The notes below the pieces were generated by a model that worked only from the letters and a program-made list of their open reading frames with translations, was not told where the DNA came from and made no database searches. 64,000 bases of DNA from Ochrobactrum quorumnocens (GTDB lineage: Bacteria > Pseudomonadota > Alphaproteobacteria > Rhizobiales > Rhizobiaceae). The stretch is from NCBI RefSeq assembly GCF_002278035.1, contig NZ_CP022604.1, forward strand, positions 124,001 through 188,000. Reading direction: 5' to 3'. Positions 10,399 through 16,698 of the stretch are shown in pieces. The stretch's first letter is position 1, and the number at the start of each line of letters is the position of its first letter. Both the position numbers and the translations under genes were made by a program.

Positions 10399-10662
10399 GC
10401 GCTCCTCCTCGTCGACGCGAAACACGTCCTCTTCCTTTTCCTGCGGTTTGCCGAAGGAAGGTTCGATACGTCCGTTTCTGCCGTCTCGCGATGTCATGTC
10501 GTTTTAGATCCGCCCACCTGCTGATCGGTTATTGGTTTTGTAACCGCTTAATTCATCAACCCGCATATATCGAGGGCGTTTATCGCCTGAACGGTAAATG
10601 CGGCAGTTTAAAGGGGGGTAAACTTCGCATTCACAAAAAATAACGGTTCTGTCGCGCAAAAG

Positions 10663-10690
10663 AAAAGGCCCCGCAATGCGGGGCCTTTCC
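10663..10690 (-). terminator. Terminator after the Omp25/31-type porin gene
   Basis: An 11-bp stem AAAGGCCCCGC / GCGGGGCCTTT with an ATT loop, followed on the minus strand by TTTTCTTTT, lies 28 bases downstream of the omp stop codon. Confidence 0.88.
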
Positions 10691-10715
10691 TGAGAACTCA
10701 TCTGAACAGGTCAGA

Positions 10716-11405
10716 TTAGAACTTGTATGCAACGCCGAGGCGAACTTCGTTGGTCTTGAACTTGTCGCGAACCGAACCGTCGCCAAAGCCGAAGTCGTAG
10801 TCCTTGTTACCATAATCGGTGTAACGGTATTCAAGACGTACGATGACGTTGTCAGTTGCTGCATAGTCAATACCTGCGCCAGCGGTCCAGCCGGTGAGGG
10901 TCTTGCTCTGCGAAGCTTCGAACGAGCCATCAGCACCAGTCGACGACAATGTGTTCTTTACGCTTCCGAAAGCAACACCACCAGCGATGTATGGAAGGAA
11001 GCGATCAACTGCGTAACCTGCACGGGCACGAACCGCACCCGACCAACGCAGCTTGCTTTCAACGCTGTCTGTTCCGTCAAGGAAAGTTTCAGAGTAGCTG
11101 TCCTTGAGGTTGTTGTAGGTCACGTCACCGTCGATACCCAGAACAACGCTGTTGCCGAGGTCGAAATTGTAACCTGCATAGAGACCACCGAGGAAGCCGT
11201 CTGGCTTGACATTGATGCCGCCATCAAAACGCGACTTGCCCCAGCCGTAACCGATCTGGCCACCAAGGTAAGCGCCGTTCCAGGTAAAGGACGGAGCGAC
11301 GACAACTGGAGCTGGTTCTTCGTAAACTACAGCGTCAGCTGCCTTTGCGCCAGTTGCTGCGAGAAGAGCAACGGTGGATGCGAGAAGAAGAGACTTGAGC
11401 TTCAT
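10716..11405 (-). CDS. Outer membrane beta-barrel protein, Omp25/Omp31 family
   Basis: A 229-residue outer-membrane protein with a clear signal peptide (MKLKSLLLASTVALLAATGAKA, cleaved near AADA), a Pro-rich stretch, then alternating beta strands and the closing VRLGVAYKF with terminal Phe recognised by the BAM machinery. FTWNGAYLGGQIGYGWGKS matches the first strand of the family. ATG 11405 has AAAGGAG nine bases upstream; the longer frame to 11513 has no signal logic. In Brucella this chromosomal neighbourhood holds omp25c/omp25d, so this may be one of them; I infer that from memory of synteny and do not assign the symbol. Confidence 0.88.
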   Translation of the reverse strand: MKLKSLLLASTVALLAATGAKAADAVVYEEPAPVVVAPSFTWNGAYLGGQIGYGWGKSRFDGGINVKPDGFLGGLYAGYNFDLGNSVVLGIDGDVTYNNLKDSYSETFLDGTDSVESKLRWSGAVRARAGYAVDRFLPYIAGGVAFGSVKNTLSSTGADGSFEASQSKTLTGWTAGAGIDYAATDNVIVRLEYRYTDYGNKDYDFGFGDGSVRDKFKTNEVRLGVAYKF

Positions 11406-11658
11406 AATAAATCTCCTTTGGAGAACGGGGAATTCTAAATCTGTTGTACCCAATATAAGCGATTGCCGAAAAGAGTCTGTAGCAAGAAGGCCACAGTCGC
11501 GTAATTGTCGCAAAAGTTGCGCACAGAATCGTGATTAGCTTGATTAGCTGCTGTTCTTGGTTACCAAACAGTTAAAATCCAGGGTTGTATTCGGTGAGGA
11601 TGTTTTTGCTATTTGGATTGGGGTATAGGGTGCGGGTCTAAAGCACGGAGAAAATAAA

Positions 11659-12798
11659 ATGGGTGGGGCAACTGGCGCTTCGCAGCGTGTCGACTGGGTC
11701 GATATTGCCAAGTGTATCTGCATAATCTTTGTTGTCATGATGCATTCCACGTTGGGCGTGGAAAAGGCCGCTGGCTCTGAAGGCTGGATGCATCATGTCG
11801 TGGCTTTCGCCAAGCCCTTCCGTATGCCTGACTTTTTCCTGATCTCCGGTCTCTTTCTCAACCTTGTCATCGATAGACCATGGCGGCGCTATCTTGATCG
11901 CAAGGTCATTCACTTTCTGTATTTCTACATTTTATGGCTGACGATCCAGTTCGCATTCAAAGCACCAGCTATTGCAAGCGAGGCCGGTATTACCGGTGTT
12001 GTCGAAGCCTATCTCATGGCGTTCATTGAACCTTTCGGAACGCTCTGGTTCATTTACATTCTGCCGGTCTTTTTCGTTGCGACGCGCCTGTTGAAGCGCG
12101 TACCCGTTGGGTTGACCTTCGCATTGCTGGCCATTCTGGAAATTCTGCCAATCCATACCGGTTGGACAATGATCGACGAGTTCTGCTCGCGCTTTGTCTA
12201 TTTCTTTGCAGGTTATGCTTTCGCACCCTTGATTTTCCGCACCGCCGATTGGCTGCGTCAACGCCCTGTAGTGGGAATATCTGGGCTGCTTATCTGGGGG
12301 CTTATCGAATATAAGCTGGTTTTCATGCCAGTACCGGAAAGCCTTGCTTTGCTGATAGCGCCTGCGGGTGATCTTTTAAACGGACGAGGGGCTGTAAGCG
12401 ATCTTCCGATTATTTCGCTTTTGCTGGGGCTTGTCGGTGCATTAGCGATAATTTCGATTTCATCGCTTTTGAGCTTGCTACCGCATAAAAATGTTCTGAA
12501 TCGAGGGTTAAGCTGGCTCGGAGCGCATTCGATTGTCGTTTATCTCGCGTTCTTCCTGCCGATGGCGATCGCGCGGACAATTCTTCTGAAATTTGGTTTT
12601 CTTGATACCGGTACAGTTTCGCTGCTGACAACCGCAAGCGGTGTCATCGGACCGGTCATTCTCTATGGGTTTATTCAATGGGCAGGCTACGGGCAGTTTC
12701 TGTTTCGCCGTCCGAAATGGGCCATGATTGACCATACGCACCAAAAGAAAACTGCGGGTCAAGCGCATCCCGAAAAGTGTGAAACGGTTTTCGAATAA
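11659..12798 (+). CDS. Membrane acyltransferase, acyltransferase_3 family
   Basis: A 379-residue polytopic inner-membrane protein with about ten hydrophobic segments. The N-terminal VDWVDIAKCICIIFVVMMHS carries the family's arginine/aspartate-histidine pattern, and YFFAGYAFAPLIF is typical of O-acyltransferases that modify exported glycans or lipids. Its substrate is unknown. ATG 11659 is preceded by a CGGAG-type site. The last about 12 codons (QAHPEKCETVFE) are not protein-family sequence: they are the intergenic repeat R3 read through in frame to its TAA. The natural C-terminus was therefore probably altered by repeat insertion. It is divergent from the omp gene. Confidence 0.82.
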   Translation: MGGATGASQRVDWVDIAKCICIIFVVMMHSTLGVEKAAGSEGWMHHVVAFAKPFRMPDFFLISGLFLNLVIDRPWRRYLDRKVIHFLYFYILWLTIQFAFKAPAIASEAGITGVVEAYLMAFIEPFGTLWFIYILPVFFVATRLLKRVPVGLTFALLAILEILPIHTGWTMIDEFCSRFVYFFAGYAFAPLIFRTADWLRQRPVVGISGLLIWGLIEYKLVFMPVPESLALLIAPAGDLLNGRGAVSDLPIISLLLGLVGALAIISISSLLSLLPHKNVLNRGLSWLGAHSIVVYLAFFLPMAIARTILLKFGFLDTGTVSLLTTASGVIGPVILYGFIQWAGYGQFLFRRPKWAMIDHTHQKKTAGQAHPEKCETVFE

Positions 12799-12808
12799 AG
12801 CTGCGCGT
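12768..12808 (+). repeat. Intergenic repeat R3 copy 2 (overlaps acyltransferase 3' end)
   Basis: AAGCGCATCCCGAAAAGTGT then GAAACGGTTTTCGAATAAAG, nearly identical to the copy at 39982. It encodes the last residues and stop codon of the acyltransferase gene. Confidence 0.85.
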
Positions 12809-12822
12809 TAAAACAGATAATT

Positions 12823-12863
12823 GGAGCGCCGATCTGATCCAATCAGATCGAAACGCGCTCTAG
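12823..12863 (+). repeat. Intergenic repeat R1 copy 2
   Basis: Palindromic core GATCTGATCCAATCAGATC flanked by GGAGCGCC and AACGCGCTCTAG. The IS element begins at its right end, in the CTAG. Confidence 0.85.
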
Positions 12864-12872
12864 GGTCCAGAC

Positions 12873-13627
12873 TCAATTGAGCCACCATGTGACGATGGCA
12901 GCGATATAGCATGTGGCTGTAAAGTTCAGCATGAGCTTGTCATATCGTGTCGCGACCCTCCTCCAGTCCTTGAGGCGGCAAAAGGTGCGTTCGATGATGT
13001 TTCGGCGGCGGTAGGCAATTGGGTTGAAAGGTTTGATCCGCTTACGGGTCGGATTATTTGGAATGACCGGTTCAGTGCCGCGAGCTTTGAGAAAATCGCG
13101 TAACGCGTTGCTATCGTAAGCCGTATCGGCAGCGCACAGGTTGCTTGGCGGCAGTGGCTCAAGCAGTGGGATGGCAATGGGAGCGTCACCGCGCTGCCCA
13201 GGGGTTATTCTCAGTGCGACTGGGCGGCCACAACCATCGACAACAGCATGTATTTTTGTCGATCTGCCGCCTCGCGATCGACCGATGGCTTGAGCTTCCG
13301 CCCCCCTTTTCCGCCAGCAGCAGATCGGTGCGCCTTTGCGGTGGTGCTGTCGATCATGTGAATGTCGCGATTGGTCGTCTGCACCAGTGCTTCGAATAGT
13401 TGCCGCCATATGCCTTTGGCAGACCAACGATGGAAACGATTGTAGATGGTTGTCGAGGGACCGTAGACAGCGGGGCAATCCTGCCACCGACAGCCAGTGC
13501 GCAGCACATGGATGATGCCGCTAATCACCCGGCGGTCGTCAGTTCGATGCGCGCCGGGTTGGTTCGTTGGAAGCAAAGGAGCGATCACTGCCCATTGCCG
13601 ATCATCAAGCCAGAATTCTCCTGCCAT
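12873..13627 (-). CDS. IS5-family transposase, two frames joined by -1 frameshift
   Basis: A DDE transposase of about 251 residues if the two frames are joined. The first frame (13627 down to 13211) encodes MAGEFWLDDRQWAVIAPLLP and the first catalytic Asp in HMIDSTTAKAH. The second frame (in use from about 13305 down to 12873) encodes CAADTAYDSNAL with the second Asp and RNIIERTFCRLKDWRRVATR with the Glu. The frames overlap at an A4G6 run (13301-13310 on the complement). A -1 slip there gives continuous family sequence, and the total of 755 bases plus one repeated base is a whole number of codons. This is how the IS427 group normally expresses its transposase, so it should not be read as a pseudogene. 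Confidence 0.88.
13301..13310 (-). promoter_or_regulatory. Programmed -1 frameshift site in the transposase
   Basis: On the coding strand AAAAGGGGGG is read GGA AAA GGG GGG CGG in the first frame. Slipping back one base on the G run gives GCG GAA GCT in the second frame, which continues the transposase. Confidence 0.7.
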
Positions 13628-13703
13628 GCTCCAAAACTCCCGTTATCAGGAGAGTGAATCATGAAGAAGTAATTTGATCAAATGTTTAATTGGGTTTGGA
13701 GCC

Positions 13704-13810
13704 TAGAGCGCCGTGCGCCCTCTTGGGCGCACAAAGGTCGCTCTAATACTTTATATTTACAGCATAATTTTACCTTAAACTGATTCAAGTTTAAGGAATT
13801 ATGCTGTAAC
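13704..13810 (+). repeat. Intergenic repeat R2 copy 1 (two palindromes)
   Basis: A first palindrome AGAGCGCCGTGCGCCC ... GGGCGCAC ... CGCTCT (13705-13744) is followed by TTACAGCATAATT ... AATTATGCTGTAA (13757-13809). The same pair recurs inverted at 39841 and 56610. Confidence 0.82.
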
Positions 13811-13842
13811 CTGAGCGCTCTCTCATGTCGCCGTTTAAAATG

Positions 13843-14460
13843 CTAAGAATGAGCGAATATATCTTGATCAGGCCACCCCATCAGATCAAGTTCTGAGCGG
13901 GTTGGCAGGAATTTGAAGCAGGCATCAGCCTGTTTCGCACGGCCATCACGCTCTAAACGCTTCTCGAATACTGCTTTCAGGCGATGCAGATAAAGCACGT
14001 CTGAGGCTGCATAATCGAGCTGGGCTTGGGAAAGCACTTCCGCTGCCCAATCAGATGATTGCTGTTGTTTGGAAATCGAAACATCGAGAAGCTCGTTGCA
14101 GATTTCCTTCAAACCATGACGATCCGTATAGGTACGCGTCAGCTTCGAGGCGATCTTCGTGCAGAAAACCGGCTGTGGCATGGTGCCGAACGTATGTGCA
14201 AGTACTGCGAGATCGAAACGTCCATAGTGAAAGATCTTGGTAATCGAACGATCTTTCAAAAGCTTAACCAGATTGGGCGCTTTCTTCTGTCCGGCTTCGA
14301 TCTGGATCACATCTGCAGTGCCGTCGCCAGGCGAGATCTGAACGACGCAAAGCCTGTCGCGATGCGGGTTCAGGCCCAGTGTTTCGGTGTCGATAGCGAC
14401 TGCATCAACCTGATAATTATCCAAGTTGGGCAAATCGTGCTTGTGAAAACGGATCGTCAT
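13843..14460 (-). CDS. RNase D-like 3'-5' exonuclease
   Basis: A 205-residue protein with a single DEDDy exonuclease domain: AIDTETLGL (Exo I, residues about 22-30), HYGRFDLAVL (Exo II) and YAASDVLYL (Exo III with the Tyr-x3-Asp pair). It lacks the HRDC domains of full-length RNase D (about 375 residues), so it is the short form common in Rhizobiales. Substrates are probably structured RNAs such as tRNA precursors, but this is inferred. Its start codon is ten bases after the dipeptidase stop, so the two genes form an operon. Confidence 0.86.
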   Translation of the reverse strand: MTIRFHKHDLPNLDNYQVDAVAIDTETLGLNPHRDRLCVVQISPGDGTADVIQIEAGQKKAPNLVKLLKDRSITKIFHYGRFDLAVLAHTFGTMPQPVFCTKIASKLTRTYTDRHGLKEICNELLDVSISKQQQSSDWAAEVLSQAQLDYAASDVLYLHRLKAVFEKRLERDGRAKQADACFKFLPTRSELDLMGWPDQDIFAHS

Positions 14461-14470
14461 TTAGTCTTCC

Positions 14471-15868
14471 TTATTTGGCTGCGATAGCGGCCATAATGCG
14501 AGCCCAAGAACGCTGGCCCTTATGGAAGGAATTCAGCTCATACTTTTCATTGGGCGAATGGATGCGATCATCTTCAAGGCCGAAGCCGACCAGCAGCGAT
14601 TCCATACCGAGGAACTTGTCGAAGTCGCCGACAATCGGAATCGACCCACCCATGGCGATCAATACGGCTGGCTTTGGCCATTCGTCGGAAAGCGCATCCT
14701 TTGCCTTGGAAACAAGCGGAGAATCATATGGCAGCTGGATCGCCGGCGAACCGCCATGCGGATGGAATTCGACCGAGCAGTCGGCTGGCAGGCGTGCTTC
14801 AACGAATGCGCGGAAAGCTTCGCGGATGTTCACCGGGTCTTGCTTGTGAACGAGGCGGAATGAAACCTTGGCGGATGCATCAGCCGCAATCACGGTCTTG
14901 AAGCCTTCGCCAGTATAGCCGCCGATAATGCCGTTGACTTCAGCCGTTGGGCGGGCCCAGGTCAGTTCCAGAACGCTGCGGTCTTTTTCGCCCGAAGGGA
15001 CTGAGAGGCCAATTGGACCAAGGAAATTTTCAGCCGTGCGGCCAAGGCTTTCCCACGATTGCAAAATCTGCGACGGCGTTTCTTCTACACCTTCATAGAA
15101 ACCCGGAACTGTAACCCGGCCGGTTTCATCATGCAGGTCGGCAAGGATTTTTGCGAGAATATGGATCGGATTGGCAGCCGCGCCTCCGAAGAAGCCGGAG
15201 TGAAGATCGCGGTCAGCAGCCTTGATGACGATTTGTTCGCCGACAAGTCCGCGCAGACCCACACTGATCGCTGGCGTCTCGGCGTCCCACATGGCGGTAT
15301 CGCAAACAAGCGCCACATCGGCTTTCAGCTCTTGTTTATGGGCATCAAGGAAAGGCTTGAGCGAAGGAGAACCGGATTCTTCTTCGCCCTCAAAAAGCAA
15401 TGTCACCTTCACTGGCAGATTGCCGTTAACGGCTTTGTAGGCACGGCATGCTTCGACAAAGGTCATGAGCTGCCCCTTGTCATCGGATGTTCCGCGACCG
15501 GTCAAGATCTTGCGACCATTGCCAACGTCCTTGATTGCAGGCTCAAATGGATCGTTGTCCCAGAGATTGAGTGGATCAACCGGCTGCACATCATAATGGC
15601 CGTAGAACAGCACGTGTGCCGCATCAGCAGTGGCACCGTCATGATGGGCAACAACCATCGGGTGACCCGGCGTGTCGCGCACACTGGCATCAAAGCCAAT
15701 GGATTTCAGGTCTTCGACCAGCCATTCGGCGGCCTTCCGGCAGTCGGCCTTGTAAGCCGGGTCAGTCGAGATCGACTTGATCCGCAAAAGATCAAAGAGG
15801 TGATCGATGCTCTTATCGAGATTGGTGTCGAGATAATTGAGGACTTTATCGAGTGATTGCGCGGACAT
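14471..15868 (-). CDS. M20-family dinuclear zinc dipeptidase
   Basis: A 465-residue cytosolic metallopeptidase of the M20 family (ArgE/DapE/CPG2 relatives), probably a dipeptidase. Metal ligands are visible in order: HYDVQP, GRGTSDDKGQ, GEEESGSPS with the catalytic Glu, VCDT, and the C-terminal DRIHSPNEKY. The lid domain is inserted between them (about residues 205-345) and contains DLHSGFFGG. Length fits the family. It leads a two-gene operon with the RNase D-like gene. The upstream 370 bases hold several stem-loops (see the ncRNA entry). Confidence 0.9.
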   Translation of the reverse strand: MSAQSLDKVLNYLDTNLDKSIDHLFDLLRIKSISTDPAYKADCRKAAEWLVEDLKSIGFDASVRDTPGHPMVVAHHDGATADAAHVLFYGHYDVQPVDPLNLWDNDPFEPAIKDVGNGRKILTGRGTSDDKGQLMTFVEACRAYKAVNGNLPVKVTLLFEGEEESGSPSLKPFLDAHKQELKADVALVCDTAMWDAETPAISVGLRGLVGEQIVIKAADRDLHSGFFGGAAANPIHILAKILADLHDETGRVTVPGFYEGVEETPSQILQSWESLGRTAENFLGPIGLSVPSGEKDRSVLELTWARPTAEVNGIIGGYTGEGFKTVIAADASAKVSFRLVHKQDPVNIREAFRAFVEARLPADCSVEFHPHGGSPAIQLPYDSPLVSKAKDALSDEWPKPAVLIAMGGSIPIVGDFDKFLGMESLLVGFGLEDDRIHSPNEKYELNSFHKGQRSWARIMAAIAAK

Positions 15869-15968
15869 GGATGCTTCCTGACGAGTCGTAATACTGGTGG
15901 CACACTACAACCAGCAACCCGAAGAAGAAACCCAAATTGAACGCAAAACTGAGAGCAGAAAATGAATT

Positions 15969-16165
15969 GGCCGTTGCGGTGAGGGGGTTACCACAACGGC
16001 CATATCACTACACTCAAAAGCGACAGCCCGGAGAGGGGAATGAGGCTGTCGCGACAACCGGTATCCAACGGGGGACGGGTCAGAAAACCGGCGACCGACG
16101 TACTGTCGATGGGTGTAATCTGGCCCTCCAACTGTGGCTATTCAAGGGCATTTAAGATTACAAAT
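15969..16165 (-). ncRNA. Candidate structured RNA(s) upstream of the dipeptidase gene
   Basis: The 375-bp gap 15869-16243 has no gene but three strong stem-loops: 16114-16162 (TGTAATCT / AGATTACA with inner GCCCT / AGGGC), 16020-16052 (9-bp GCGACAGCC / GGCTGTCGC) and 15969-16001 (8-bp GGCCGTTG / CAACGGCC). Read on the minus strand, the second is followed by TTTT like a terminator, and the loops of the second and third contain C-rich ATTCCCCTCTCC and AACCCCCTC that could pair with Shine-Dalgarno sequences. This may be a small RNA or a long leader of the dipeptidase mRNA. No known family was recognised. Confidence 0.35.
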
Positions 16166-16167
16166 TC

Positions 16168-16183
16168 GTAACATAAACGTTAC
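16168..16183 (+). promoter_or_regulatory. Inverted repeat upstream of cupin gene (site 1)
   Basis: GTAAC-ATAAAC-GTTAC, an exact inverted repeat 60 bp before the cupin start codon; possible operator. Confidence 0.3.
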
Positions 16184-16200
16184 CTTGCCGGATGAAATCC

Positions 16201-16215
16201 GTTATCAGTGATAAC
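16201..16215 (+). promoter_or_regulatory. Inverted repeat upstream of cupin gene (site 2)
   Basis: GTTATC-AGT-GATAAC, an exact 6-bp inverted repeat 28 bp before the cupin start codon. Its position suggests an operator overlapping the promoter or the transcript start. Confidence 0.4.
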
Positions 16216-16243
16216 ATGAAAACGTGTGAGGGAAGAGGCACTT

Positions 16244-16594
16244 ATGGATAAGATCACAATGCTCAGTAAGAAGGGCTGGGAAAAGACGTCAGGCAAGTGG
16301 CACGGTGAGTTTGAAGGAAATGTGTTCGGGGCGGGTGCGTCCGTCATGTTCTATGCAACTGAAGAAGCGGGACGCGGCCCCAGATTGCATCGCCACCCCT
16401 ATGACGAGATTTTCATTGTGCGTAAAGGCCGGGCCTTATTCACGGTTGGCGAAGAGCAATTCGAAGCCGACGAAGGCAGTGTCGTATTCGGTGCGGCCAA
16501 TATTCCACACAAATATGTTAATGTGGGCCCAGGCCTTCTCGAGATGATCGATATTCATGTTTCTGGTGAGTTCATACAGGAAGATCTGGAGTAG
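16244..16594 (+). CDS. Small cupin-domain protein
   Basis: A 116-residue single-domain cupin_2 protein. The metal-binding motif 1 reads PRLHRHPYDEIFIVRKG (His, His, Glu) and motif 2 includes NIPHKYVNVG with the last His, so a metal-binding beta barrel is expected. Function is not predictable from sequence. ATG 16244 is preceded by GAGGGAAGAGG; an upstream GTG at 16226 would lie in that site. Two exact inverted repeats stand just upstream, so its expression may be under a local regulator that is not encoded beside it. polA follows on the same strand after about 100 bp. Confidence 0.8.
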   Translation: MDKITMLSKKGWEKTSGKWHGEFEGNVFGAGASVMFYATEEAGRGPRLHRHPYDEIFIVRKGRALFTVGEEQFEADEGSVVFGAANIPHKYVNVGPGLLEMIDIHVSGEFIQEDLE

Positions 16595-16698
16595 CTACTG
16601 TCTCTGAAAAGCGCACTCGTGCGATCCAACGGTGGACACTCGTTTCTCCTGACATAAGGCCGGTTTTCTTTGAGCTTTGTTTCCTTTAATTCTAAGCC

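Larger units (their letters stand above)
12863..13703 (-). mobile_element. IS5-family (IS427 group) insertion sequence, IS711/IS6501-like
   Basis: About 841 bp. The terminal inverted repeats are GGGTCCAGACTCAATT at the left and GGCTCCAAACCCAATT (inverted) at the right, 13 of 16 matching. It is flanked by TA on both sides (12861-12862 and 13704-13705) within CTAG, which fits the YTAR target and TA duplication known for IS711/IS6501 of Brucellaceae. The transposase covers nearly the whole element on the minus strand, and its stop codon lies in the left inverted repeat. It is inserted between repeats R1 and R2. The transposase has both overlapping frames intact apart from the expected frameshift, so the element may be active. 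Confidence 0.9.

Noticed and set aside
12873..13627. Reading the transposase as a frameshift pseudogene
   Set aside because: The frames meet at an A4G6 slippery run and join with an exact codon count, the normal design of the IS427 group.
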